Shown here in pieces: positions 24,301 to 36,494 of a stretch of DNA of 64,000 nucleotides. The notes beneath the pieces were generated by a model. It saw only the letters and a program-made list of their open reading frames with translations. It was not told the DNA's origin and searched no databases. Position numbers and translations under genes: made by a program. Origin of the DNA: Desarmillaria ectypa (taxonomy: Eukaryota > Basidiomycota > Agaricomycetes > Agaricales > Physalacriaceae); NCBI GenBank assembly GCA_030407005.1, contig JAUDYN010000009.1, positions 62,001 through 126,000 on the forward strand, in the 5' to 3' direction. Every line of letters starts with the position of its first letter. Positions within the stretch are counted from its first letter, which is position 1.

Positions 24301-25391
24301 TCTGATCACCTATAATCTTAGGCCTGGCGATAATCCCAATCAATGTGCACAGGGATACAACTGTCCTCCACCAACCGTCGTCTTGGATTCTTTCGATACC
24401 TTCCAAAATAGATACGTCGACGTCGGCGCAGGTGGTCCAGTACCGTTCACATTCAGTGTCACTACCAACGTATCCTGGATAGTGCTCAATGCCACTCGAG
24501 GACAGATATCTCCAGAGGACCCGGAACAACGTGTGTATATATCTGTGTCCGACTGGAATACTCTCGATGGGGGGGATTCCTATGCTAGTATTACGGTTCA
24601 CCGCACATGCAGAGGGTCAACCTGATCTCTCTGTACGTGTGATGTTCGTTGCCCATAATACGATGCCTAGCTTGGCGTCTGATTTCAGTGGTATGCATTT
24701 TCATTTCATATTCGACGGAGATGATGAAGAGTTCTGATGTCATGTCAGGATTTGTTGAAGGTGCAGGAGTGGTTTCGATTGAAGCTGCGCATGCGATTCG
24801 CAATACATCAGTCGATGGCGTGTACTGGAGAGAACTGCGAGGTATAGGACGTACGCTTTCTGGGATGACGCCGTGGCCTCGAACTGGACATAATGGAGGG
24901 AACTTTACTGCGGGTACAGGCCCGTCTCTGTATGTCTATGTCTGTTGGTAATGAGCTGACTCGGAGATACTCATTCCGTTTCTAGGGAATACGATTTCTT
25001 TACCTTCAGCGAAACGAATAACTCGACGCCTGTAACTGTATATGTCTCCCCTTCGTTGAATGCGAATGGGGCAGACCGACCTCTTGGTGTTGCTATAGCC
25101 TTAGATGGGAAAGTGATGTCGTCATACTTCATACCTCCTGCTGCCCCAGGTGTCCTTCCTGCTGTATGGGGTGGTTACGACGGGTTTGTCGCGAACTCTA
25201 TTGTTCCGATAAGGTTATCATTTCCTGGAATGAAATCTGGCCGACACACGTTTAAGGTTAGTCATGCATATGGGCGTCTTGTATTGTTCTAATGGTTTCG
25301 GTTCCGAAAGATATTCATGATTGAACCGGCAGTAGTTGTGCAGAAAATTGTTATTGGTACGGGCTTCTCTGGTATTTATAGATGGATCTGA
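21318..25391 (+). pseudogene. GH115 alpha-glucuronidase, left copy, frameshifted
   Basis: GH115 enzymes remove (4-O-methyl-)glucuronic acid side chains from xylan. This copy has the same structure as the intact gene at 32422-36494: signal peptide MLTLALFTSLSATFVRA, about 20 short introns including a mini-exon with AMWSS (about 22210-22224), then AFAVDDPENQRLADVYGIV, TRSTPVEWNLFGKGDWNY, the hallmark THVGYYYWQQPMMNS, and a C-terminal beta-rich part ending GIYRWI. One extra G at 24595-24596 (ACGGTTCACC, against ACGTTCACC in the mirror copy) shifts the frame inside the C-terminal region and leads to a stop at about 24625. The N-terminal and catalytic parts are unaffected, so a truncated product is possible. 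A sequencing error at this base cannot be excluded. Confidence 0.8.
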
Positions 25392-25593
25392 CCGTAATTG
25401 TTGTAGATGTTGGTGGTCTAGAACCGAGTTATCTAGGTCCTCCCGAGAGTATTTTAGTGTAATCGGTATATGAGCTCCGTGATTAAGAAATAATTTACAA
25501 ACATAATAAGTACTTTTGGATACACTAATCAAGATGTTAGAACTGACGGGGACTACTACATTGTTAGAGTTATCAGCATCGTACTGGCGCTAC

Positions 25594-27176
25594 GTAGATA
25601 TCCTTCCATCTTACTGCTCGGTCCGAACGAACCAACACTGATAAATCATGCCACAGTTTCTCCTCTGACCAGATCCTCTTATTACTTCCGTAGATTTTTT
25701 CACCCCAAATTTCAGTCATTGTGACCTCAAGTCCGTTGTACACACATCTCGTCAGTGATGCCATTGTCCATCGCACTGAATGTACCTGGGTCCCTGGCGC
25801 GCCAGAGATTATGTCTGAAAACCCGATCGCATCCTAGAAAGAGGTGAGTTGGTGTTCTAATATGATTGTGGTGGTACGGGTAGATATAACAAAAGTTGTC
25901 GAGCAACTTACATATATCTGCAGATGGTTGCTATAGGACGTCAAGCAAAGCCGGATTTGAAGATATTCCCTTATATCTCATGATCCTGCATTCCCGCATG
26001 TAGGGTTTCAGTGTGGGCGCTTGTTATAATCCCCGCTGAAATATCATAAATTACCCCCCTTAATCCAACATAAACATGTCGAGGTCTTTAGCATTTCTGT
26101 GGAGAATGGACTGTGTTTGACGGAGGAGAGATCCATCAGGCGACTGAGTTCCTTGTGGATGAGTTTATTTGGGGAGTGTGAAGAAGCAGGAAGGAGCGAA
26201 AGAGATGGCTGCTGATATGGTAGGCCTTCTGATAAGTCCCTGGTTGAATTGCGGTGTTGGTATGACTTCTGTTCATCACCCTGGGCAATAGCATGCTGAC
26301 GATTCCTGCTCCACAGGAGGGCGGTTGGAAGATTCTGCGCAAACCTTTTGGCATATGGTCACGCAGGTGAATGTGTTGTATCTCAACCTTGATTTTATTC
26401 ACGTCGTCAAAGAGTGTGGAAGATTCTAGTAAATTAGCATTTAGTGTACATCTGCATGCGTTTGCAGAGCTCAGCCAAGTGCAATACTATTGGCCTGACA
26501 CCGCGCATGTGTTAACTGGGAACGAACTGGTCCCCGTTTTACGACATGTTGCAAGAAAATAATTGTGGTAAGTACCATTTGGATCACCCTGATGGTGCTA
26601 CCAGACTACTTTACTTGGCGATTGCCGTACTGTCGACGAACAGTTTTATTCTGAACCTACTTAATACTGCTCTTAAATATAACCTCAAACATGTGCCTCA
26701 TAATGAGGCGCTCGCAGAATCGCCCATTCATTAATATTCATTGCTGGTGGCTAGTAAAAGGCTATTAAAAAAAGACGTTTTAGGCGCAAAAGTAGATATG
26801 ACGTATATAACATCCCAAAATAGGAGATTTTTGGGAAAATTGATGCATTGACGGAACTGAACACATCCTCGAACTCTTACATTAACCACCACCACTACCA
26901 CCATCGACACCGCCGCCCTCACTGTGCAGCGCAACAACAACGTTGAAGACGTTGAGCGATTCTATTAAGACGTCGAGTAGATTGCGCTACCCGCCTTGTA
27001 TATGTTTGTTCTCAAGGATCCTACTGACTTGGACCAGCGATACTAGCTGACGCGCTGACGGCCCGTAAGCGCTCGACGTTTCTCCCGCGAAATATTCTCA
27101 TTTCATTGGTAGATATTCATCCTGGATGCCACGGAGCCAATAGTTACACTGTACCATTGATCTGGTTTGCTTTCCC
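25594..27176. other. spacer, left part: no convincing gene
   Basis: The sequence turns unique just past the arm, after about 20 bases of fading similarity. It holds the partial R1 repeat (26418-26551) and a CCACCA-rich stretch (26887-26905). Short open frames are not supported. Confidence 0.4.
26418..26551 (+). repeat. dispersed repeat R1, copy 2 (partial)
   Basis: Similar to 42718-42885, with an internal deletion of about 20 bases (the ATATAAGTAGGTACAGTA part). It keeps the shared CATCTGCATGCGTTTGCAGA and GGCCTGACACCGCGCATGT segments. Confidence 0.7.
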
Positions 27177-29181
27177 ATGTCGTTCACCAAGAAACGTGGC
27201 GTGGTATCTCGAACTCCCATCATGTCCTCTCCTGGACCTCAAGACGAGCTCACATCTACTGTCTTTGGGGCTGTTCAGGCTTTGCCTCCATCGAGGAAAG
27301 CGACGTTTCTCCTCGATACATCGTTGGCTTTGATAGAGTCAGGACAGTATGGGGACGACGTGGAAAATTACCTCGAGGTGTATCTAAAGACACCAAATTT
27401 ACCTCGGGAGGAGGTGGCCAGGGCCTTACTGGCGAGAGGGAAGGCGAGGAAGCTGGCCGGCGACAATTTGCTTGAGAAGGCCCATCAAGGTGCGTAGTCT
27501 CTAGTCTTTGTTGAGAATCGCTTCTTATGTTCCGTAGACTTCCAAGCCGCCTTGAACTTAGATCCGTCGAATCGGGAAATCCAACATTTATTCCGAAGGG
27601 ACAGGCGTATACATTTTGTAGACGAACCCGCGTCGCAGAGAGCACCGCCAGAAATTTGGGACCGAGTAGCGCACAATATACCCCGGTATCATCTAAGGAC
27701 ATGGCTGTTCGTGTCTGCGTTCCACAGAGAAATCGCCGCGCGCATCATCTTCCGAACTGTCGATCTCTACTTTGGCGACGACCAGGAGAATGTAACTCGA
27801 GGGTTGGATTTCATGGATCGAGTGAAGGAGGACCCAGTATTTGCGAGTCAGATAAAGTCTTTGAGGATACACTGGGCGTACGAGGAATGCGATGTTCTGG
27901 ATTTAATGACCAGTACGTTTCCGATCTTACGCCGCAGGGCTTGAGGAATGACCAATCTGTAGGAGCGCTTCGTACGGCGCTTCCGAAATTCAAAGAGCTC
28001 CGTGACTTTGAATGGATAGGGTATCCCGAAATGCGTGCAGACGTCGTTCAACACGTCCTCTCCTGCCACCCCCGCATCGAAAGTCTAGGACTTATCGGCT
28101 GGCATTTTGACGCCGTCGGCGTTTCCGCCTTTAAAAACCTTCATAAATTCACCCTTCGGGCCGAAGATGATGACGGGTTTGCCGACATGGGGGAAGTGCG
28201 GAAGGTCCTTGACGAGAACGAGCACACTCTGAAACATTTGATATTGGGCGCCTACCTTGCGCGAACGCACTCCTGGGACAGCACGTTCCAAAGCGTCACT
28301 ATCAAGAACCTCACCCATCTCGACTTGGTGGATACTCGGATTTCTCATGTCGTTTTGGCGCGTATCGCACATGCGCATAACTTGCAGAGTCTGACCCTGC
28401 ATGGATCATTCGAAGAGCCTACTTCGGCTTCTGTGGTATTTGCTAGCGACCATATATTAGAGGGCAAACACACATTTTTGCCCCATCTCGAAGCGTTCCG
28501 GTTCGTGCTAGTGGGGCATGATGATGAACTTACGCTGTACCAGAGTGTAACTCAATTCTTGAGGAAGCGTACAGGGCTAAGAAAATTGGATTTGGGGAGC
28601 TGCCCATGGGACTTGGTGCTTGCGGTCCTGCCGGAATTGGCGGGTCTGAGAGTGCTTGGGGTAAGGATTGCAAACCTGGACCAGGCGGCGGTCGAGGCAC
28701 TAGTGCGAAGCATACCCCCATATATGCACGCGATTCGGTTGTCAACTGTCGTGTCGGACAAACTATTGGTCGGTTCTTATTTAATTAAAACTAGTCCTAG
28801 ACTCACGGAAATATTACTTTTTAGAACGAGTATTGCGGATCCTTCTCGAAATTCCCTTCGTTATCGTTTCTCCACCTTCATTGTGCGGCTAAACATCGGC
28901 CAAAGCCGAACCTCATGTCTGACAAGGATTACAAAGTGCAAACTGGTATTTGGAACTCTTCCGCACGGAGTATTGCTCTTTCCTTGCCATCATTGGATTT
29001 CGTGGGCTGGCATGGGGAGCACTATGCGGTGGTGAGGAATGATGATGGCGTGGAGTTGAAGGAGCTCCCGACGCGACGTCGACTGGATTGTGGCAAAGGG
29101 GTCGATCTGGGAGGGGAAGACGCGGCATGGTTGGAGAGGAAAGATGTACCGATGGATTATGAGATACCTGGCCTAGAGTGA
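27177..29181 (+). CDS. TPR/F-box protein
   Basis: Mushroom-type F-box protein, likely a substrate adaptor of an SCF ubiquitin ligase. The N-terminal part (from ATG 27177, or more typically ATG 27222, MSSPGPQDE) has a TPR-like segment around KARKLAGDNLLEKAHQ, an intron near 27490-27540, then FQAALNLDPSNREIQ. The F-box core follows (APPEIWDRVAHNIPR then LRTWLFVSAFHREIA). Leucine-rich strand/helix repeats then run to about 28760, and a final exon (about 28915-29181) ends DYEIPGLE. Two problems exist. Near 27910-27945 the frame changes without a plausible intron, which suggests a one-base lesion. Between about 28760 and 28915 the junctions are unclear. It may be a recent pseudogene. Confidence 0.62.
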
Positions 29182-29956
29182 CGGATGGGTCAGGCCGAGG
29201 GCTTCCTCTCTTCACTTCCTTGTCGGCGGAAACAGTGTTTGGCCTTTCGGGTATGCATTTAGGCCTCAAGGCTCAGGGTTTGACGTATCAATATTCATTT
29301 GCTCTCTTTACAGGTTCAACTTTCTCGCTTCGATGCGAGCTTGTATTTGTACAAAATTTGCAAATTATTTCGGCGGTGAAATTCGAAACCTTTAAGACTC
29401 AGCAACAAGAAGCAAGGCACGCACTGCTCAACTTTATTTTCGCTTGCGAAGGATCGGATTCACTGGTTTCAATCACTCGATAATGATCTCAGGGTCAGGA
29501 CAGTGCAAGACCCGAATGTCGCCTCGGCAGGCACTGGCATGCTCGATTACCCTGATCGAGAGACCGTGAAATATATTTGATCTCAGTGGTCCAGCTTCTC
29601 ATTTGTGCATCTATATGTCTTCGGATGTGTTTTTTTAAAAACATTTTGAATGAGGTATTCCAACTACGGATAGATCTTTTCATCGCTGATTGCCTACCGA
29701 CCTTACCATACCATATATTTTTGATGCAGGCTGCCAATGTTCCAAACAGCCGTGCCCAATCGGCACCCTTGCCGCAGTCCAGACCGAAGAACCAGAACGT
29801 TGCGACGGAACCTTTCGGGAAACAGTGAATGCTTCTCTCTTCGGATTGATATTACCACCGTTGTCAATTAGATGTTTGAAAAAGCGCTCTCCCCAAAGAG
29901 TGGATCTCGTATGACATCCTCTAGCGTGAACTACCACCACCACCACCACCATCAGC
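29182..29956. other. intergenic between F-box and monooxygenase genes
   Basis: No gene is seen. A (CCA)n run (29933-29953) lies directly before the monooxygenase start codon and is probably 5' UTR. Confidence 0.45.
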
Positions 29957-32175
29957 ATGTTCGACAATCCGTACTATGATGCTTCTGCGGCGGAAATTAA
30001 CGCTCACAACCCCCGGACGAGCCAGTCAATATGTATAATAGGTTCTGGTGCTGCAGGTCTGATCACGGCGCATACTTTACTTCAGGATGGTTTCACCAAG
30101 GTGCATATCCTGACGAAGGATAGTTGTCCAGGGGGCGTGTGGGAGTATAACAAGGTGTATTCAGGCGTGTTCATCAACAAGTGCGTTTACGTTTCCCTCC
30201 CTTCGTCGTTCTCCTGTTAACAACAGCATTATTAGTGTCTACGGTGATTATCGTTTCTCCCCCCTTGCCATGCCGCGTCACCCCAACCGTAAGGCCAGTG
30301 ATACCCGTCTGAGTGCGGAAGACATGCTCTTCTACATGGAGAAATTCGCCGACACGTTCCTGAAAGACCACATTTGCTACAACACTGAAGTCATCAACGT
30401 GAGGAGACCAACACCGCCTTTTGCAGTTGAGCCGCCCAACTGGGTAGTCACGATACGCGACAAGGATGGGGTGCGAGACCTGGGTTTTGACCGTGTCGTG
30501 CTTTGCACCGGGGTAGATAACATTTATTATACCTCTTCTTTTAAGCCAGACTGCTTATATTCCTTCTTCTGCAGGGATGTCATCTACCCCGCATACCGAG
30601 AGCGTTTAACCCTGAATCGGCGAAGCTTGCTGGGTTCAAGGGCCCGATTGTGCATTCGTCGGATTTCCGTATGCGGCTGGACGACGTGTTGAGCGCTGTG
30701 AGGCCCGTGTCGGACGAGAGGCCTGGTTCGGTGGTGGTCATTGGAGGGGGCAAGTCGGCGCAAGATATTGCAGCGTACTTGGCGCACGAGGGACGGCAAC
30801 GGAACGTATCTATGATCTTTGAGAAGACGGATGCTTTTGTCGCGTCGGACATGCATATACCAGATTTTATTAGGAAGAGTCGGTGCGTTGTGTCCTTGTC
30901 ATTCATTCACCTCCTCGCTGAAGTTGGATCATAGGTTAATAGGTATCCTCAGTCCTCACATTGAGCTCAGGAGTAATTTAGAGTGTGTACATCATTATCC
31001 ATCATGTCGCTCCTGTTCCTGACTACGCATCGCTTAGACGATTCTTACACAAAACGTGGTTAGGGGGTCGCACCGTTCGAGGCCTCTTTAATTATATTCA
31101 AAATCAATCTGTACGTCGTCGCGTCTATCACTGATTCCTTCCTCGCTAAGCGACCTTTGCGGCAGTACCGCGCTTTTCATATACCCGAGGGGTCTCCTCT
31201 ACGACTTTCGCAAGACGTGTTCTGGAGTCTGCGCGTTAACGACGAGGTGTCCCGACGTAACAACGGCTTCCACTCGCTTGCGAATGAGGGCAAGATTGGT
31301 ATCATTGCCCCCGCTCGTGCCGTTGCGTTCGGTGACGACGGTCATTCGATTGTCCTAAGCGATGGCAGCACCGTTCGTGCGGATGCTCTCGTCCTCGCCA
31401 CCGGATACCAATCATCATGGTCTCATATATTTGATGGTGAGGTCCCCGCTCTTTTCATAACAATATGTTCTCACGAGTTGTCGCAGAGGAGACCGCTAAT
31501 GGGCTTGGCTTGGGCTCGTCTCCACCGCAATACGTATCCGATGTGACATACGCCAAAGAATGGGAATACACCTCTCTGAAGGACCCGCCTACGACGCATC
31601 CCGATAGCAGACAGTGGTCGTCCTGCGTGTATCGGGGAATAGTTCCCGCGAAGAACATCCTCAAGCGAGATTTTGCGATCAACGGTGCAGTGGTGAGCGG
31701 GAAATCGCGTAATCACCGTTGTCCTCCCCTCTAACATCTCCCCCCTCACCAGTTTTCCACGAACAACGGGTTTGTTTTCGAAACAACGGCTCATTGGATC
31801 TCGTCATACTTCCTTGGTGATCATTTCCTCGAAATACCTCGTTCTCCACGACAAGCTATCGAAGCCACTGAACGATCTTCGGCGTGGCTGCGACGGAGAT
31901 ATCCGGACATGTTGCACTGGACTAATCCTAGTCAGTGCTCTGATATTGAGTTTTGGAGGTAAGTTTTTTCTGCCTCGTTTTGATGGACAATTGAGTTTAC
32001 GATGCGCCACAGTTGGCCGCAATATACCGACGATCTCCTAGACGATATGAGTCTGGCAAGTGGTCCCGCTCGAACGGGTGGGAACTGGGTGACTTGGCCT
32101 TTTAAAACGATTGATATCATGTGTATTTCTTCCCTTACCTGGGAACGCCAGGTCAAAAGAATGCAACCCGTGTAA
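29957..32175 (+). CDS. flavin-containing monooxygenase
   Basis: FAD- and NADPH-dependent oxygenase of the FMO/Baeyer-Villiger type. The FAD motif GSGAAG is at about residues 29-34 and is followed by CPGGVWEY. DRVVLCTG ends an exon. The NADP-binding motif is GGGKSAQDIAAYLA, and VLATGYQSSW is the late conserved ATGY element. About eight short introns join in frame (for example 30180-30235, 30511-30574, 30883-30959), giving roughly 600 residues. I end it at TAA 32173-32175 after WPFKTIDIM, where the frame reads on without a further intron. The substrate is unknown; such enzymes serve both secondary metabolism and detoxification. The stop codon lies only 45 bases from the right palindrome arm. 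Confidence 0.82.
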
Positions 32176-32421
32176 ACTAGGATTATTCGACAATGGAGGG
32201 ATGGAGGATGTATCTCTATGTAGCGCCAGTACGATGCTGATAACTCTAACAATGTAGTAGTCCCCGTCAGTTCTAACATCTTGATTAGTGTATCCAAAAG
32301 TACTTATTATGTTTGTAAATTATTTCTTAATCACGGAGCTCATATACCGATTACACTAAAATACTCTCGGGAGGACCTAGATAACTCGGTTCTAGACCAC
32401 CAACATCTACAACAATTACGG

Positions 32422-35400
32422 TCAGATCCATCTATAAATACCAGAGAAGCCCGTACCAATAACAATTTTCTGCACAACTACTGCCGGTTCAATCATGAAT
32501 ATCTTTCGGAACCGAAACCATTAGAACAATACAAGACGCCCATATGCATGACTAACCTTAAACGTGTGTCGGCCAGATTTCATTCCAGGAAATGATAACC
32601 TTATCGGAACAATAGAGTTCGCGACAAACCCGTCGTAACCACCCCATACAGCAGGAAGGACACCTGGGGCAGCAGGAGGTATGAAGTATGACGACATCAC
32701 TTTCCCATCTAAGGCTATAGCAACACCAAGAGGTCGGTCTGCCCCATTCGCATTCAACGAAGGGGAGACATATACAGTTACAGGCGTCGAGTTATTCGTT
32801 TCGCTGAAGGTAAAGAAATCGTATTCCCTAGAAACGGAATGAGTATCTCCGAGTCAGCTCATTACCAACAGACATAGACATACAGAGACGGGCCTGTACC
32901 CGCAGTAAAGTTCCCTCCATTATGTCCAGTTCGAGGCCACGGCGTCATCCCAGAAAGCGTACGTCCTATACCTCGCAGTTCTCTCCAGTACACGCCATCG
33001 ACTGATGTATTGCGAATCGCATGCGCAGCTTCAATCGAAACCACTCCTGCACCTTCAACAAATCCTGACATGACATCAGAACTCTTCATCATCTCCGTCG
33101 AATATGAAATGAAAATGCATACCACTGAAATCAGACGCCAAGCTAGGCATCGTATTATGGGCAACGAACATCACACGTACAGAGAGATCAGGTTGACCCT
33201 CTGCATGTGCGGTGAACGTAATACTAGCATAGGAATCCCCCCCATCGAGAGTATTCCAGTCGGACACAGATATATACACACGTTGTTCCGGGTCCTCTGG
33301 AGATATCTGTCCTCGAGTGGCATTGAGCACTATCCAGGATACGTTGGTAGTGACACTGAATGTGAACGGTACTGGACCACCTGCGCCGACGTCGACGTAT
33401 CTATTTTGGAAGGTATCGAAAGAATCCAAGACGACGGTTGGTGGAGGACAGTTGTATCCCTGTGCACATTGATTGGGATTATCGCCAGGCCTAAGATTAT
33501 AGGTGATCAGACGGCGACAGTACTGTACGCCTTGCAGTTTGACGAACCAAGCTCCCAATGTGCCTTCAGGTGCTATCCTCATTACACCCGCGAGGGCCTG
33601 TTTCTTTGGCGGGACTCGGGTGATAGCAGGCATTCTATTTCCATCACGTCAGGAGGAAATGTTGGACAGAAAGACGATAGAACTGACGAATTCATCATTG
33701 GCTGCTGCCAATAGTAGTACCCAACATCTAGCACAATGCCTCGGATTCAGGTATTATGAAGATGGGAATGGGAACTAACGTGTCTGATCCATCATGCTGT
33801 CACCATTGTCAGAGGACGACAAGGAGGAGATCCAAGATACTTACTGATCCCATTTACCTACAAAAAAATACATTATCAGCAAACAGGAGACTACAGTTTG
33901 CAGATCTACCGACCATCAAGTAGCGTATGATATTCTGTCTCCAATTCATAATCAAAGTCGAAAAACTCCTGTACCTGGTCCGCGAGATCATTCGTACTGA
34001 GACGTGCTTGGGAGGCACGCAGATTGTTCATTCCGGCAGAGATTAGCATCTTACCGAAATTGGCGCTTGCGACGACTGGATGATAAACTAGCTGGAAGAA
34101 TGCCGGTTTCGTTTCATCAGACAGTTGATCGTATATCCTAGTTGCTGTCCCGACAAGTGTATCCCATGCTGATAGAACGGTTTCTGCTCTGTAGGTCCCT
34201 CCTTGTGAGTATCGTGAACGGGAGAGAAGAAGACTTAGCTCACTCTCGATAATTGATGAGACTATATGTGGTGGTGTTCAACAGCTCCGGCTTGCGTCTG
34301 GCATTGAACCGTGTGAGGTTGGAAATGAGGTCTTGGACGATATTGGCGTCTTTGGGGGATAAACCGAATTCGCGCTGAGCCCAACTGGAGACAAAATTGT
34401 GGAGGTTATCAGGGTTCCAGACGGATGCGTCCCATGCATATGTCAAGAAAAATTCGATTGATAATTCGTATGGCTTGAGATCGCCGACATTGACTATCCA
34501 AACGCGTGTTGCGTCGCGCTCGACTGCTATCGACATTTGTTCGTATACCTGAGGGCGGTCAGTCTTTCCCACGTATGTGAAACATCAACCTACCTTTGAT
34601 ATCTGGGTAGTCTGCACAAGAGGATAACTCAATTTGGGAATATATTAAACTTCGGAAGGGAACTCACAGTGATCCATTTGTAATCCCTGGGAGGGCCAAC
34701 CTATATACTCAGAATATTAGTTATTGGTAGTCGCTCAACTTTCTCACATAACAGACTAACAAGGTCATACTAATATGGGGGAACATCAGCAAAGAGATCA
34801 AAAACCCAAGAAATCGCCCTTACATGGTAATAAACACCGGCGCCCCCACTACGGTTTCGCTCACTTTCCACCGGATAGCGACGGACATTTCCCCAGCTAG
34901 GATCCCCTTATGGTCAGAATCAACCCAATCTACAATGATAGGCACCAACGTATCGTCCGCCCAAAGCAGAGTAACATCATCAGGGACTCTCATCCCATCG
35001 TCATAGTAACCTTCTACCTCCTGATCTATGGAAATAAATGAATAAGTTCTACTAAGAGAAACGTTGAAGTTTACATAGAGTCCAGATCTGGGGAATCGTT
35101 TCTACGCGAACATTTGGAAAAGCGTCAGTTAAGATTTGTCGTTCATCTGCGACGATCTTCTCAAGTAGCTCAATGTTGGTGGTCTCGCTTAGGGGAACTG
35201 TTCCGCAATTATCAATATCACGTGGGGTAGGTATGAACATTGTTCCTTACGATCGCCTGCGCCTCTCATGCCAATAGTGTAAACGGTCTCGTAGGGCTTT
35301 GCGCGCTCAACGCCGTCCACCCAAAACTGATAAATGTTTTGGGAATTTGTCGTGTAATTCCAATCGCCCTTGCCGAATAGATTCCACTCGACTGGTGTAG

Positions 35401-36494
35401 ACCGTGTCATTGGTTCTTCATGGCTGCAGTCCTTGAGTCTCAGTAATACTGGCATATAGTCATTATTTACCTAGTGCCCATGACGATTCCGTACACGTCC
35501 GCGAGCCGTTGGTTTTCGGGATCGTCAACAGCAAAGGCACTGTAAACATATTATATATCGAACATAAACTGCAACCAACCGAACGTACCTACTCCACATT
35601 GCTTGAAGACGAAAGGTTATTTTCAGTGTCTCCGACAAGAAAAGAAGGATAAGAACCTGGCCAGAGATAATTCGCCTTGAGACGAAGCAAGAGCTCATAC
35701 CTAAACAAGGAAACTGTCAGCACTACAAAACCAGGCCGAACAAAACGTACGACTCACAGTTTAGTATAAAACAAATGATTGAAAGGCGAGCCTGTCAGCG
35801 CTGCACCTGTCCCATTCGTAAACTTTTCTGCAGCCCAGTTTTGCAGACACGGTTGTTCGTCGTTCAGAAATATCCCTCGATATTTCACCGTAGGCGGTCC
35901 ATGACTGCATGATGTCACCAAGATCTCTGAACGCGCCACCGTAGGTACATCCGCCCACCTGAAAACAGAATAAGTCAAGGTTAACTGACAAGTTGACAAC
36001 ACATACCAGTACCACGGCGATACCCCCATTTGTTCAGAGTGTTCATATAGCGCGTATATCGTCCCTCGTTTATCAGACCCTACAATCACATACGCGGTTT
36101 CCACTCCGGATATAGGATTGTCGACGATGGCGGTCATGAACGATTCCCATTGGCCTTCAATGCTCGAGACATTCAAACCAGTCGCGTTTACAACTCGTTC
36201 GATAAGAGTCGACTTGCCCAATGTGCCGACAATGACTGCATGAGAGGGTGACTGATCGCTTGAATTCGCGACGGTCGGCTTAATGCCGGTGACCTTTTCG
36301 ATATCGGATGAAAAGTCGGTGGCTGCGAGCTGAACACCTTGCCATTCATCGGTGGAGAGGAGGATGGTAGAAGCCTGACCCTGCTGCAAGATGGCAAACG
36401 TCGAAAGAGAAGCTTCTGTCGCCACGCATTTCGTTTGGCCAATCGCGCGAACGAAAGTGGCGCTAAGAGAAGTAAATAACGCCAATGTCAGCAT
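32422..36494 (-). CDS. secreted GH115 alpha-glucuronidase, intact copy
   Basis: Xylan alpha-1,2-glucuronidase family GH115, about 1000 residues. ATG 36494 opens a clear signal peptide (MLTLALFTSLSATFVRA). The domain order fits the family: an N-terminal beta/alpha domain (TDEWQGVQLAATDF, VIVGTLGKSTLI); a central TIM-barrel part with KYRGIFLNDEQPCLQNWA, LKANYLWP, the mini-exon encoding AMWSS, FAVDDPENQ and YGIVMGTSHEEPM; then WADDTWGNVRR and GGAGVYYH; the helical region with THVGYYYWQQPMMNS; and a C-terminal beta-sandwich ending GIYRWI with TGA at 32422-32424. Every intron junction I checked keeps frame. It reads through the site where the left copy has an extra base. In the part compared, it differs from the left copy by one residue (Ala for Gly in the GTIY-LYEH segment). 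Confidence 0.88.

Larger units (their letters stand above)
16379..25593 (+). repeat. large inverted repeat, left arm (about 9.2 kb)
   Basis: It is the reverse complement of 32220-41410. Paired positions sum to 57789 at the outer end and 57813 at the inner end, so the net length difference is only about 24 bases. The GH115 part is almost identical between arms. More substitutions, and one deletion of about 27 bases in the right arm, lie in the non-coding middle. Confidence 0.95.

Noticed and set aside
24098..24601. 167-residue frame antisense to GH115 (and its mirror at 33010-33714)
   Set aside because: It is a shadow of the GH115 coding strand; the longer mirror frame exists only because of the one-base difference.
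27914..27938. A 25-base intron (gtacgt to cgcag) to explain the F-box frame change
   Set aside because: It is too short for these genes and does not restore the required frame.
28913..29269. Open frame opposite the F-box 3' exon
   Set aside because: It is antisense to a supported exon and has a biased Pro/Ser/His composition, as shadows of coding sequence do.
29933..29953. (CCA)n runs here, near 26887 and at 57107 as a shared regulatory repeat
   Set aside because: They are simple trinucleotide runs with different flanks, and no common element is supported.
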